DNA of 64,000 nt from SZUA-35 sp964351995 (GCA_964351995.1 CAYGQE010000002.1:1-64000); one strand, 5' to 3'. Counted from the first letter of the stretch, positions 36,828 through 45,524 are shown. The notes: a model not told the origin generated them from the letters alone. Numbers and translations: made by a program.

Positions 36828-37577
36828 GTGTTGTCGGGAAGGAAGTCGCCCTGCTCCAGGTTGACTTCCCCTGTGTTCGACGCTCGACTTCGCCAGACCA
36901 AACAACGCGTCTTCGCACCCATCGTGGTCCTCGTGGTGTCATTTCCCCCGCTCGGATTGACCGTCGGCGGTCTTGCCTTGGGACTAGCGGCTGCAGCCGC
37001 AGCAGCGGACGGTCGATGGTGGCTTGCTCTCGCTCTTTTCCTGGCCAACAGAACGGTCGATGGTCTCGACGGCGAGGTCGCTCGCGCCAAGGCGGAAGCA
37101 TCAGACGATGGGGGCTATGCCGACATGGTGGTCGACACCGTCGTGTACGCAGCCGTCCCCGTGGGAGCCGCAGCGGGAAGTGGCATTGACCACATCTGGC
37201 CGCTGTCTGCCGCACTCGTGGCGTCGTTCTACGTGAACACGACCACGTGGGCTTACCTCGCTGCATTGTTTGAGAAGAGAGAGCAGCTCGAGAAGAGAGG
37301 GCAGCTCGAGAAGCGGGATCGACAGCCCGTCGGACATGCAGCCAATGCGCAAGTCACCAGTGTCGTGATGCCTCCTGGGCTGGTCGAGGGCACCGAGACG
37401 GTTGTGTTCTTCGCTGTGATGCTGGCGTTCCCTGCGTGGCTCGACTGGACCATGGGTGCGATGGCCGCCTCCGTCTTCCTCGGGGCAGGCGTACGTTTCC
37501 TTGGTGGGTATCGCCAGCTCCGCGAGCGCAGCGAGACCTCGGAACGAGTGCACGTGAGTGAGGTGTCCCATGAGTAA
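36828..37577 (+). CDS. CDP-alcohol phosphatidyltransferase family protein
   Basis: A 249-residue membrane enzyme. The catalytic signature begins at D78: DGLDGEVAR, then GGYADMVVD, matching D-x2-D-G-x2-A-R-x8-G-x3-D-x3-D of the family (phosphatidylglycerol-phosphate, phosphatidylinositol or cardiolipin-type synthases). Between helices is a charged triple repeat EKREQLEKRGQLEKRDRQ (about residues 146-163), unusual for the family. Start is uncertain: GTG 36828, TTG 36861 and GTG 36873 all lie ahead of the first helix. First of a three-gene operon; stop overlaps the next ATG by 8 bases. Confidence 0.75.
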   Translation: MLSGRKSPCSRLTSPVFDARLRQTKQRVFAPIVVLVVSFPPLGLTVGGLALGLAAAAAAADGRWWLALALFLANRTVDGLDGEVARAKAEASDDGGYADMVVDTVVYAAVPVGAAAGSGIDHIWPLSAALVASFYVNTTTWAYLAALFEKREQLEKRGQLEKRDRQPVGHAANAQVTSVVMPPGLVEGTETVVFFAVMLAFPAWLDWTMGAMAASVFLGAGVRFLGGYRQLRERSETSERVHVSEVSHE

Positions 37578-38292
37578 CGAAGGTGGTTCGAAACGCCGCT
37601 ACCTCGTCCTCGTGCTGTGGGCAGCTGCGATCGCTGGCTACGTTTGGTATTCCCGTGACCGGGGCCTCAGCGCCATCGAGGCGGCGGAGGAACTGCGATC
37701 GCTCTTGGCCGACCACTGGTGGGGCGTTCCACTCTTCATCGCGGTCTACGTGCTGCGCCCGGTCGTGCTTTTCCCCGCTTCGGTCCTCACAATTTTGGCT
37801 GGCATTGCTTTCGGCCTCTTCTGGGGTGTCGTGCTGACGATCGTTGCATCGAATCTGTCGACGGCAGCGTCGTATGCCGTGGGTCGCTACTTCGCCTCAC
37901 CGGCGCTGATCGACCGGCTCTCGGGACCGCTTGGCACGGCGATCCAACGGGCGATCGACCGCCCATTCGAAACCACGTTGATCATGCGGCTCCTCGCGCT
38001 TCCCTTCGATGCCGTTGGCTACGTCGCCGGCTTCGCGAAACTCCGCTTTGCGCCGTTCATTGCCGGTTCGGCGATCGGCACGGTCGTCGGCACGATTGCC
38101 TTCGTCGGCTTTGGTGCGTCGATCGAATCGCTCGACGAAGGCACACCATCCATCAACCCCTGGTTGATCGTCCTGTCGGTCGTGCTCACTCTGGGAGGGA
38201 TCATCGTGGCTCGAGTCCTTCGCTCCCGTCAGCCCGACCTGGCGTCGAATCCAGACGTTTCCACCAACCCGCTTCCCGAGGTGTCATCGTGA
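37570..38292 (+). CDS. DedA/SNARE-associated (TVP38/TMEM64-like) membrane protein
   Basis: A 240-residue membrane protein of the VTT/DedA superfamily. LRPVVLFPASVLTILAGIAFGLFWGVVLTIVASNLSTAASYAVGRYF is the signature with the re-entrant helix; MRLLALPFDAVGYVAGFAKLRFAPFIAGSAIGTVVGTIAFVGFG the second. Members are lipid scramblases or flippases acting on phospholipids, which fits the lipid synthase upstream. ATG 37570 overlaps the upstream stop (TAA at 37575-37577) by 8 bases; the stop overlaps the next GTG by 4. Confidence 0.8.
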   Translation: MSNEGGSKRRYLVLVLWAAAIAGYVWYSRDRGLSAIEAAEELRSLLADHWWGVPLFIAVYVLRPVVLFPASVLTILAGIAFGLFWGVVLTIVASNLSTAASYAVGRYFASPALIDRLSGPLGTAIQRAIDRPFETTLIMRLLALPFDAVGYVAGFAKLRFAPFIAGSAIGTVVGTIAFVGFGASIESLDEGTPSINPWLIVLSVVLTLGGIIVARVLRSRQPDLASNPDVSTNPLPEVSS

Positions 38293-39710
38293 CCGATTCT
38301 CCAACCCCTGCCGACTTCCCCGAACCGTACGCCATCGTGATCGGCGCCGGGTCCGGCGGACTCACGGTCGCCGTTGGTCTGAGCAGTTTCGGCAAGCGGG
38401 TGCGATTGATCGAGCGAGCGGATGTCGGCGGTGACTGCACCAACGTCGGTTGCATTCCGTCGAAGGTCCTGCTGCACGCCAGCGCCGAGCCCGGCAGCCG
38501 AAGCGGAGGCCAGATCATGGCCCACGTCAGAGAACGTCGAGATCATCTCCGCGATGAAGAAACCGAACACTTCGGTGCCGTCGACAAGATCGATCTGCAG
38601 TTCGGCGACGCACGTCTCGTTGCCCCCGGCGTCGTGGAGGTCGTTGCCGCCGACGGCAGCGTCGAGACCATCGAGGCCAAGCACATCGTGGTTGCCACTG
38701 GATCCTCAGCTCGACGACTTCCGGTCGATGGACTTCCCGATCATCGCTACCTCACCAACGTCGAACTCTTCGAAGAAGTAACGCCACCGTCGCGTTTGGT
38801 GATCGTTGGCGCCGGGCCCATCGGTATCGAGATGGCAACGGCCTTCCGGCGCCTCGGCTCCGACGTCGTGGTGCTCGACACTGCCGACCAGGTCCTGCCA
38901 GCCATGCTCCCGGAGGCTGCAGCGGTGGTGCATCGAGCGCTCGAGAAGCAGGGTGTCGACCTGCGTCCCGGGCTGGTGGCGAAACGGTTCGACGAGGCGA
39001 CCCAGACCCTCCACATCGGCCCTCTCGATGGCGACGCAACACAATCAGTCACCGGTGTCGATCGTGTGCTGATGGCGGTCGGCCGCGTGCCGAACAGTGC
39101 AGGCCTCGGGCTCGAAGATCTCGGCATCGAGCTGGACCGAGGCGGTCGTGTCGTGGTCAACGCCAAAGGACAGTCGAGCCTCGAAAGGGTCTGGGCCGTC
39201 GGCGATGTTTCGACCGAAGGTGGCACGACCCACATCGCCAACGCATGGGGTCGTCGTGTCATCAAGGCGATCATCGCCCCACCCGCGCCAGCGGGCGCCA
39301 AGCCATTGCATCCGGCGGTGACCTTCGGATCGCCAGAGGCGGCAACGATCGGGGTGCAGCCGGCGAAGGTGCCGAGCGATGTTCGCCGCATCACGTACGA
39401 CTACGCAAAGGCTGATCGTTCGTTCACCGATGACGTGCAGGACGCCATCATCATCGTCGATGTCCGGAGGTTCTCCGGAAAGATCTTGGGCGCCACGGTG
39501 GTCGGTCCTCGAGCTGGCGAGCTCATCTCGACCTTCTCAGTTGCGATGACCGCCGGGGTCAAGCTCCAGAAGTGGTATCCGGTGGTGTGGCCATACCCGG
39601 CGTACTCCGATGCGCTCGGTGCCGTGGTCGACGACTTCATGCTCCAACACTTGAAGAGTCTTCACAAGGATTTTCCCCGTTGGTTGTGGGGACGGATCCG
39701 ACGCAACTGA
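38289..39710 (+). CDS. FAD-dependent pyridine nucleotide-disulfide oxidoreductase (mercuric reductase-like)
   Basis: A 473-residue flavoprotein. FAD Rossmann GAGSGG, redox-active CTNVGC (C50-C55), NAD Rossmann GAGPIG, and the GD motif VWAVGDV. The C-terminal histidine/glutamate pair normally required for a dihydrolipoamide or thiol substrate (HPTxSE) is absent; the aligned segment reads WPYPAYSD. It therefore may accept another electron acceptor, perhaps a quinone or membrane-linked target, suiting its DedA-coupled location. GTG 38289 overlaps the DedA-like stop by 4 bases. Strong fold call; substrate unknown. Confidence 0.8.
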   Translation: MTDSPTPADFPEPYAIVIGAGSGGLTVAVGLSSFGKRVRLIERADVGGDCTNVGCIPSKVLLHASAEPGSRSGGQIMAHVRERRDHLRDEETEHFGAVDKIDLQFGDARLVAPGVVEVVAADGSVETIEAKHIVVATGSSARRLPVDGLPDHRYLTNVELFEEVTPPSRLVIVGAGPIGIEMATAFRRLGSDVVVLDTADQVLPAMLPEAAAVVHRALEKQGVDLRPGLVAKRFDEATQTLHIGPLDGDATQSVTGVDRVLMAVGRVPNSAGLGLEDLGIELDRGGRVVVNAKGQSSLERVWAVGDVSTEGGTTHIANAWGRRVIKAIIAPPAPAGAKPLHPAVTFGSPEAATIGVQPAKVPSDVRRITYDYAKADRSFTDDVQDAIIIVDVRRFSGKILGATVVGPRAGELISTFSVAMTAGVKLQKWYPVVWPYPAYSDALGAVVDDFMLQHLKSLHKDFPRWLWGRIRRN

Positions 39711-39766
39711 ACAGCAAACCGTCAGACTGATCGAATGCAGCAGCGGGCAACACCAGCAGTGCAACC

Positions 39767-40561
39767 GTGACCGATCGACGCTGGAACCGGGCGTTGGTCA
39801 CCGGAGCCTCCTCGGGCATCGGACGAGCCATGGCCGTGTTGCTTGGTGCCGAGGGTACTGACCTCGTTCTGGTTGCTCGTGATGAGGCCAGGCTCGAGGC
39901 TCTGGCCGCCGAACTCAGTGCCGAATGTGGCATCGAGTGCGAAGTGGTGGTGTGTGACCTGGCCGATCGTCGAGCGCTCGAGGTCGTCGAGGCACGAATC
40001 GAAGCATCGGACGCACCGATCGACTTGGTGATCAACAATGCGGGACTCGGGTTTGGCGGTCCGTTCGCTGAGCTCGACCGCAACGCAGCCACTTTTGTTG
40101 TCGACGTGAACGTCGTCGCGGTGCAGCGCTTGTCCCATGCAGCGGCGACGGCGTTCCACAACCGTGGCCGCGGCACCATCTTGAACGTCGGTTCGCTCGC
40201 CGGTGAAGCGGTCGGTGCGAACTCCGCCACCTACAACGCGACCAAGGCGTTCGTCACGAGCTTGGGTCAGTCGCTCGCTGTCGAGTTGGCTGGTACAGCG
40301 GTCACGATCACCACGCTGTTGCCTGGTTTCACCCGGACCGAGTTTCAGGACCGTTCCGGTACCGACGTCTCCGAGGTGCCAAGGCTGCTGTGGCAGTCAG
40401 CCGAGCGGGTGGCAGCCGCAGGTCTCGATGGTGCGTTCAACGGTTCGATCGAGATCGTGCCGAGTATGCGCTACCGGGTGATTCGTGCAGCCAATCGATT
40501 GTTGCCCGCAGCGGTGCAACGTCGGGCGGCCGGCAACGTGGCCAAACGATCGCAGAAGTGA
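39767..40561 (+). CDS. Short-chain dehydrogenase/reductase (SDR)
   Basis: A 264-residue classical SDR. TGASSGIG cofactor loop, NNAG core, and YNATK catalytic Tyr/Lys motif, with NVGSLAG just before it. PGFTRTEFQDRS is the C-terminal substrate-loop. Resembles the group annotated as fatty-acyl-CoA or hydroxyacyl reductases of the DltE-type; substrate unknown. GTG 39767 has no strong ribosome-binding site. It lies 56 bases after the flavoprotein and may be its own transcript, or the fourth gene of that operon. Confidence 0.8.
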   Translation: MTDRRWNRALVTGASSGIGRAMAVLLGAEGTDLVLVARDEARLEALAAELSAECGIECEVVVCDLADRRALEVVEARIEASDAPIDLVINNAGLGFGGPFAELDRNAATFVVDVNVVAVQRLSHAAATAFHNRGRGTILNVGSLAGEAVGANSATYNATKAFVTSLGQSLAVELAGTAVTITTLLPGFTRTEFQDRSGTDVSEVPRLLWQSAERVAAAGLDGAFNGSIEIVPSMRYRVIRAANRLLPAAVQRRAAGNVAKRSQK

Positions 40562-40595
40562 TGCGCTCCACCGACCCCACGAACACCGGCCAGCG

Positions 40596-41762
40596 GTGAA
40601 CCGCTCGGCATGGCTGCTGGCATCAGGACTGTTCGCTGTCTCTTACGGCACCAACGTCTCCACGCCGTTTCTGGTGCTCTACCGAGAGCGACTCGACCTC
40701 ACTGCTTCACAGACGATGGCGATCTTCGTCGTCTACGTCGCTGGCATTCTCGGCACGTTGTTGATGGCGGGTCCGATTTCTGACCGCATCGGCCGCCGAC
40801 CCCTCGTCGTCCCCATGATCGTGCTGTCTGCGCTTGCATCATGCGTGATGATTCTCGGCCGCGACAGCTTTGCCCTCTTGTTGCTCGGGCGCCTGCTGCT
40901 CGGAGTGGTCAGCGGCGGCGTGCTCGGCGTCGGAGCGGCCTGGCTTCTCGAGCTGCTCGGCGCAGGTAATGAGCTGCGAGCCTCGGTCATCACGACCTTG
41001 GTGACGTTTGGTGGTTTCGGTATCGGACCGCCGGTCTCGGCGCTGGTCGAGGCGTTCCTGCCTCACCCCTTGGTGCTGCCGTACGTGTTGCATGCAGTGA
41101 TCACGCTGGTTGCCGCTGCGGGCGCAGCAGCGGTGCCGGAAACGCGCCCCCGCAATCCTTCGGCCCCGCTACGGGTGAGCTTCGGCGTTCCGCAGGCTCA
41201 CCGGCGAGAGTTCTACACCGTCGTGGTTCCCGCTGCGCTGTGGGTGTTCTGTTTTCCGTCCACAGCGTTCGCGCTCTTTCCGGTGTTGATCAGCGACTCG
41301 ATCGACACCGGGCGCGTCGCCGTGGCGGCCGGCGCTGGAATGTTGACGGCATGGGCGGGGATGCTCTCGCGACCCCTTGTTGGTCGGCTCGGGCCGGCGC
41401 CAGCGTTGCCGTTTGGCATGGTTTCGGGCGTCATGGGCTACGGGCTCGGCTGGTACGCCTTCGAGACCGGCGCTTGGCCGATCTTGCTCGTGGCATCGAT
41501 GTTGCTGGGACTCGCAGCTGGAACGCTCACCGCCGGCGTGCTCGGGGTGTTGGCAGCCATGGACGCCGGCGATCAGCGAGGCGCGCTGACGTCGAGTTTC
41601 TACGTGCTGGCGTACCCAGGCATGGCCATGCCGTTGATCATCACGTCGATCGCATCGGTGACGAGCTTGCCGATCGCTCTTGGCTTGGCCACCGGCCTCG
41701 CAGCAACATTCGCTGCCACGCTCATCGTCACCACCCGTCGCCTCGAAGTGGAGCTCGTCTGA
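40596..41762 (+). CDS. MFS transporter
   Basis: A 388-residue major-facilitator protein with about 12 helices. GPISDRIGRRPLVVPMI is the loop 2-3 signature. LGRLLLGVVSGGVLGVGAAWLLELLGAGNELRASVITTLVTFGGFGIGPPVSALV covers helices 4-5. Substrate unknown, efflux likely. GTG 40596 is the start that begins the first helix without a leader. The stop overlaps the next ATG by one base, so it is coupled to the phosphatase-like gene. Confidence 0.75.
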   Translation: MNRSAWLLASGLFAVSYGTNVSTPFLVLYRERLDLTASQTMAIFVVYVAGILGTLLMAGPISDRIGRRPLVVPMIVLSALASCVMILGRDSFALLLLGRLLLGVVSGGVLGVGAAWLLELLGAGNELRASVITTLVTFGGFGIGPPVSALVEAFLPHPLVLPYVLHAVITLVAAAGAAAVPETRPRNPSAPLRVSFGVPQAHRREFYTVVVPAALWVFCFPSTAFALFPVLISDSIDTGRVAVAAGAGMLTAWAGMLSRPLVGRLGPAPALPFGMVSGVMGYGLGWYAFETGAWPILLVASMLLGLAAGTLTAGVLGVLAAMDAGDQRGALTSSFYVLAYPGMAMPLIITSIASVTSLPIALGLATGLAATFAATLIVTTRRLEVELV

Positions 41763-42454
41763 TGAAAGTCGTGTCGTGGAATATCGAGTTCGGGCGCAAC
41801 ATCGCCCAAGCCGCAGCCGAGATCGACGCCAGCGACCAGTTGCGCTCGCCTGACGTCTTGTTGGTGCAAGAGATGTCGCCGGACAGCGTCACTGAGCTCG
41901 CCGACCGGCTCGGCCTCGATGTTCGGTTCGCAGCGCCGGCGGTCCACCCAAGTACCGGCGCACCGTTTGGCAATGCTGTCCTGTCGCCGTGGCCGATGAG
42001 CGATTTGATCGAGACCGTGATGCCGCACACCGCTGCGGTCGTGGGGCAGGAACGCTCTGTGGTCAGCGCAGTGGTCACCGTCGACGGCGTCGACATCGTT
42101 GCTCACAGCGTGCATCTCGAGACGGTGTTGTTGCCGACGCGTCGCCGGGTTGATCAGGTCGGTGTGGTCGCTGAAGTGTCGGACCTTCACTTGCTGCCCG
42201 CATTGGCTGGCGGAGATTTCAATACTGCGTCGTCACGAAGCTTGAGGAAGTTCGACGAGCCGCTGTTCGCTGTGGGCTTCGATCGCGTCACCGAGGCATC
42301 GATGAAGAGCTTCAAGCGATTCGGACGAGACTTCGCTCTCGACCATCTGTACGTCAGAGACCTCCACGCACGTGCCGTCGGCGTTGAGCAGACTCCCAAT
42401 GCCAGTGATCATCAACCGGTCTGGGCTGAGTTGGAGATCGCTTCCGGGGCGTGA
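41762..42454 (+). CDS. Endonuclease/exonuclease/phosphatase family protein
   Basis: A 230-residue EEP-fold protein. VVSWNIEFGRN is the opening motif with the catalytic Asn, LLVQEM the metal glutamate strand, LAGGDFNTASS the D-x-N pair, ALDHLYVRD and NASDHQPVWAEL the terminal catalytic histidine. The family includes AP endonucleases, phosphatases and sphingomyelinases; short size suggests a phosphodiesterase or nuclease. No signal peptide, so cytoplasmic. Coupled to the MFS gene by TGATG. Confidence 0.8.
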   Translation: MKVVSWNIEFGRNIAQAAAEIDASDQLRSPDVLLVQEMSPDSVTELADRLGLDVRFAAPAVHPSTGAPFGNAVLSPWPMSDLIETVMPHTAAVVGQERSVVSAVVTVDGVDIVAHSVHLETVLLPTRRRVDQVGVVAEVSDLHLLPALAGGDFNTASSRSLRKFDEPLFAVGFDRVTEASMKSFKRFGRDFALDHLYVRDLHARAVGVEQTPNASDHQPVWAELEIASGA

Positions 42455-42568
42455 ACGCGGAAGCTCCGAGGGGCGGATGGTCCAGCGGCATACGACTCGC
42501 GACGTTGGACACGACCGGTTGCAGCAACAACGCGTTGATTTGGCTCAACCGTTGCGGTCATGGGTAGG

Positions 42569-43015
42569 TCAGTTGAGCTTGGACTTCACCAGGTCGGCCA
42601 CAGCTCGGCCGTCAGCGCGGCCAGCGACCTCGGCATTCACCGCTTTCATCGCCTGGCCCATCTGCGCTTTCTCGGTGAGGCCGCCCTCGTTGAGCACGCG
42701 ATCAACCAATGCCTCGAGTTCTGAGGCGTCGAGGCCCGACGGCAGGAACTCTTCCAGGATCTCGAGCTCGGCCCGTTCCGCAGCAGCCTTCTCGGCGCGA
42801 TCTCCGGCATCGAAAGCCTCGGCCGCTTCGACCCGGCGCTTTGCCTGAGCAGAGATGACCTTGAGAACGCCATCATCGTCAAGCGTTTTGGATTGCGAAC
42901 CCGACACCTCAGCTTCTTGTACCGCAGCGATGACCGCTCGCAGGGTGCGGAGCCGCGTGGTGTCCTTGGCCTTCATGGCCGTGGTCATCTGGGTACGGAT
43001 GTCATCGATCAGCAT
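42569..43015 (-). CDS. GatB/YqeY domain protein
   Basis: A 148-residue stand-alone YqeY protein. MLIDDIRTQMTTAMKAKDTTRLRTLRAVIAAVQEAEVSG opens it, VKSKLN ends it. Homologous to the C-terminal domain of GatB, which binds tRNA in the Glu/Asp-tRNA amidotransferase; the lone protein has no settled function. ATG 43015. Divergent from the DUF2510 gene; convergent with the EEP gene, 114 bases between, with no clear terminator. Confidence 0.88.
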   Translation of the reverse strand: MLIDDIRTQMTTAMKAKDTTRLRTLRAVIAAVQEAEVSGSQSKTLDDDGVLKVISAQAKRRVEAAEAFDAGDRAEKAAAERAELEILEEFLPSGLDASELEALVDRVLNEGGLTEKAQMGQAMKAVNAEVAGRADGRAVADLVKSKLN

Positions 43016-43110
43016 CGAGGGAGTCTGCCAGGTCTGGCTGGCAGATGATCGGAAATCTGCGGTGCAGGTACTTCAGGTGGCGGCGCGGGGACACTACGGT
43101 GAACGTCGAG

Positions 43111-43713
43111 ATGAGTGACCCCGGTAGCTTCCCCTTCGAACAGAATCCGCAACCGTCGGATGTTCCACCTCCCGGGTGGTACTTCGCCCAAGGCGATCCC
43201 CCCGGCACCGAGCGGTACTGGGGTGGCGCAGCGTGGGAAGGGACCTATCGAGCGGTCGGTGGGTTCTCGCCGACCGAGGTCGTCAAGCCCGTGACGTTTC
43301 CCGGCTGGGTGAAGGTCGTCGTCTGGGTGCTCAGCGTCATGAAGGTGCTGCCCCTCGTCCTGCTCGCCCTGCTGGTGGCGTTGTGGGGATCGATCACCGC
43401 CGAGATCCAAGACGACGTCGACTTCGAGTTCCGAGACTTCTCACTGATCATCTTGGCGGTTGGTATCGCGGTCATCGTCGTCGGTGTCGTCCTCCTGCTG
43501 GGTCAGCTGGTCTCTGTCTCGAAAGCGCAACCGGGCCGGGCGGCGGTGTGGGCTGGCATTCTCACGGTGCTCGACGGACTCACGGCGATCGGCAGTTTCG
43601 ATGGTGGCGGCGCGATCGGTCCGTCGCTCACGATCGGTGTGTTCGTGATGCAAGGCAGCGTGTTCGCCATGATGTGCAAGGTCTGGAGCGATCGCCGGAA
43701 CGTAGCGATCTGA
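43111..43713 (+). CDS. DUF2510 membrane protein
   Basis: A 200-residue protein. Residues 10-50 contain the DUF2510 pattern PPPGWYFAQGDPPGTERYWGGAAWEG (aromatic-rich, thought to face the cell exterior or to bind lipids). Then three to four helices: KVVVWVLSVMKVLPLVLLALLVALWGS, IILAVGIAVIVVGVVLLLGQLV, and a third. Function unknown; common in actinobacteria. ATG 43111 is chosen; an in-frame GTG at 43099 also exists. Another DUF2510 occurs at 57906. Confidence 0.75.
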   Translation: MSDPGSFPFEQNPQPSDVPPPGWYFAQGDPPGTERYWGGAAWEGTYRAVGGFSPTEVVKPVTFPGWVKVVVWVLSVMKVLPLVLLALLVALWGSITAEIQDDVDFEFRDFSLIILAVGIAVIVVGVVLLLGQLVSVSKAQPGRAAVWAGILTVLDGLTAIGSFDGGGAIGPSLTIGVFVMQGSVFAMMCKVWSDRRNVAI

Positions 43714-43724
43714 TCCAGCAACGC

Positions 43725-44657
43725 TCAGCAATGATGGTCGGTGCAGGGATGGCACTCGAGTTGCAGCGTCGAGTGGCTCACTCCCAGTTCGTTGCTCAGA
43801 GCTGCATTGAGATTCACGAGTTCGACCTGTGCGTCGTGGAGTGTTGGCTCGCCCGACATGACGACGTGGGCGGTGACGCTGGTGCGCCGTTGCCCAAGCG
43901 GTCTGACATGCACATGATGGACGAGGTCGACGCCGGGCTGCCGACGTAGGACATCGGTGACTGCGTCGATGCTGAGCCCATCAGGGGTCCGGTCGAGGAG
44001 TTCCTGACCTGCAGACCGGACAAGGCCGATCGTTGCCCGGAGCACCACAGCGCTCAAGAACAACGAAGCGGCTGGGTCGATCCAGTTTGCTGACGTTCCG
44101 GTCAGCGCGACGCCGGCCAAGATGACGATGAACGAGCCAGCCAGGTCGGTGAGGAGGTGGAGTCGTGCGGCTCGAAGTGAGAGGCTCGAGTGCCCGTTGC
44201 CCGCCAGAGCGAGCACGCTCAATCCGTTCACTGCCACGGCGGCGATCCCGATCACGATCACGCCCCGCCCGTCGACATCGACGGGGTCGAACAATCGACT
44301 GACCGACTCCAGAACGATCCAGCCAATCGAGCCGAGCAGGAGCAGGCCGGAGATCAGTCCCCCAAGAGCATCCGACTTGCCCCAACCGAACGACATGACG
44401 CCTGATGTAGGTCGTGCGGCGAGGAGTACGGCGCCGAGGGCGGTGAGCAAGCCGACGGCGTCAACGACTTGGTGAGCAGCGTCGGCGAGTACCACGACCG
44501 AACCAAGCGAAATGCCGACGATGACCTGGACCACGGCGAAGCCGCTGTTCGCTGTCGCTGCGGCGACGAGGCGGCCGGGGGCAACATCGTGAGTGTGCGT
44601 GCCGTGAGTGTGCGTGCCGTGAGTGTGCGTGCCGTCGGCATGGGAGTGTGAGGCCAT
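43725..44657 (-). CDS. Cation diffusion facilitator, zinc-type (ZitB/CzcD-like)
   Basis: A 310-residue membrane exporter with six helices. The transmembrane metal site is HxxxD twice: AAHQVVDA (helix 2) and RLHLLTDLAG (helix 5), the HDHD combination selecting Zn over Mn. The N-terminus is His-rich, with G-T-H-T-H three times from a 15-bp tandem repeat; the C-terminus ends CHPCTDHHC, another potential metal site. Exports Zn2+ or similar against proton. Upstream lie TGGG/CCCA repeats that could be a metal-regulator operator. Start ATG 44657 or 44660. Confidence 0.85.
   Translation of the reverse strand: MASHSHADGTHTHGTHTHGTHTHDVAPGRLVAAATANSGFAVVQVIVGISLGSVVVLADAAHQVVDAVGLLTALGAVLLAARPTSGVMSFGWGKSDALGGLISGLLLLGSIGWIVLESVSRLFDPVDVDGRGVIVIGIAAVAVNGLSVLALAGNGHSSLSLRAARLHLLTDLAGSFIVILAGVALTGTSANWIDPAASLFLSAVVLRATIGLVRSAGQELLDRTPDGLSIDAVTDVLRRQPGVDLVHHVHVRPLGQRRTSVTAHVVMSGEPTLHDAQVELVNLNAALSNELGVSHSTLQLECHPCTDHHC
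44589..44633 (-). repeat. 15-bp tandem repeat, three copies, coding for His-rich G-T-H-T-H
   Basis: GTGAGTGTGCGTGCC is repeated at 44589-44603, 44604-44618 and 44619-44633, exact copies. On the reverse strand each encodes G-T-H-T-H in the CDF exporter N-terminus. Unit length divisible by three, so copy number can change without frameshift. Confidence 0.9.
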
Positions 44658-44671
44658 CAAATGAGACTACA

Positions 44672-44710
44672 TGGGAACAACCCAAATGGGAATAGCTGGG
44701 AACCAGCCCA
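44672..44710. promoter_or_regulatory. TGGG/CCCA inverted repeats upstream of the CDF gene
   Basis: TGGGAA occurs at 44672, 44687 and 44697. TGGGAACAACCCA (44672-44684) and TGGGAACCAGCCCA (44697-44710) are short inverted repeats. They lie in the 61-bp gap just upstream of the CDF start on the reverse strand, where an operator of a metal-sensing repressor would be expected. No known box was matched. Confidence 0.35.
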
Positions 44711-44718
44711 TCTGGTGG

Positions 44719-45096
44719 TCAGCTCAGTGTGTTTGCCGGCAACAGGGACATCACGACCGAACGAAGCTCTTCGGTCGAAACCGGCTTGGTGAGGTGGGCG
44801 GTGACATCGTTCAAACGAGGGTCCGTCTGATCGCCCTGGTCGACAACTCCAGACAGCAACACGAACGGGGTTTCGCCGGCGTCGACGAGTAGTTCGAGGC
44901 CTGTGGCGTCCGGCATCAAGTAGTCGGCGATGATGATGTCGAACGCCTCGGACTCGAGATGGTTGCGAGCAGCTTGCACGTTGGCCGCCTGCGTGACGTC
45001 GAGGCCGACGTTCTCCAGCATGTGCCGCACCACGATGAGGGCAACGATGTCGTCGTCGACGACGAGCGCTTTCGGGGAAACACCTTCGAGCGACAT
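44719..45096 (-). CDS. Single-domain response regulator (REC)
   Basis: A 125-residue receiver. Acidic pocket VVDDD, phosphoacceptor aspartate in IIIADYLMP, and LTKPVS with the conserved lysine. No output domain. It would act as a phosphate sink or a relay between the hybrid sensor and the partner-switching proteins of this operon. ATG 45096 is one base beyond the STAS stop, indicating coupling. Last gene of a five-gene operon. Confidence 0.8.
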   Translation of the reverse strand: MSLEGVSPKALVVDDDIVALIVVRHMLENVGLDVTQAANVQAARNHLESEAFDIIIADYLMPDATGLELLVDAGETPFVLLSGVVDQGDQTDPRLNDVTAHLTKPVSTEELRSVVMSLLPANTLS

Positions 45097-45097
45097 C

Positions 45098-45436
45098 TCA
45101 CCAACCCTTGTTCGCGAGGGCGACGTCGTCGGCCATGACGAAGACCTCATCGAACTTGGTGAGTTCGAAGACTCGTTTGGCGTCGGGGTGTTTCGGGGTG
45201 ACGAGTCGTACGTCGCCGTTTTCGAGCCTCGCTCGTTTCATGCCGATGACCAGCGCGGCGAGGCCAGCGCTGTCGAGAAATTCCACCTCGGAGAGGTCAA
45301 TGACGATCCGGTTCGTTCCATTGCTGAGGTATTCGTTGATCGTTGTTCGCAGGGGAGCCGCTTCGACGGAGTCGAGACGGCCACTCACCACGATCGTTGC
45401 AACGGAGGGGGCCTTTGGGGTCAAGCGGAGCGCCAT
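45098..45436 (-). CDS. STAS-domain anti-sigma-factor antagonist
   Basis: A 112-residue STAS protein. VIDLSEVEFLDSAGLAALVIGMKRA carries the phosphorylatable serine in LDSAG, equivalent to Ser of SpoIIAA/RsbV. It should bind its kinase unless phosphorylated. ATG 45436 (MALRLTPKAP) is chosen because it opens the domain; an 88-base gap separates it from the kinase stop. It is paired with the RsbW-like protein upstream and dephosphorylated in principle by the PP2C-type phosphatase. Confidence 0.8.
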   Translation of the reverse strand: MALRLTPKAPSVATIVVSGRLDSVEAAPLRTTINEYLSNGTNRIVIDLSEVEFLDSAGLAALVIGMKRARLENGDVRLVTPKHPDAKRVFELTKFDEVFVMADDVALANKGW

Positions 45437-45524
45437 GTTGGGAGTTTCGACCGACCAGATGCATGTAGAAGGAGCTGGTTGCACCTGCGTCCCTTCGCGG
45501 ATCTGGCGGTCGCGGACTGCGGCA

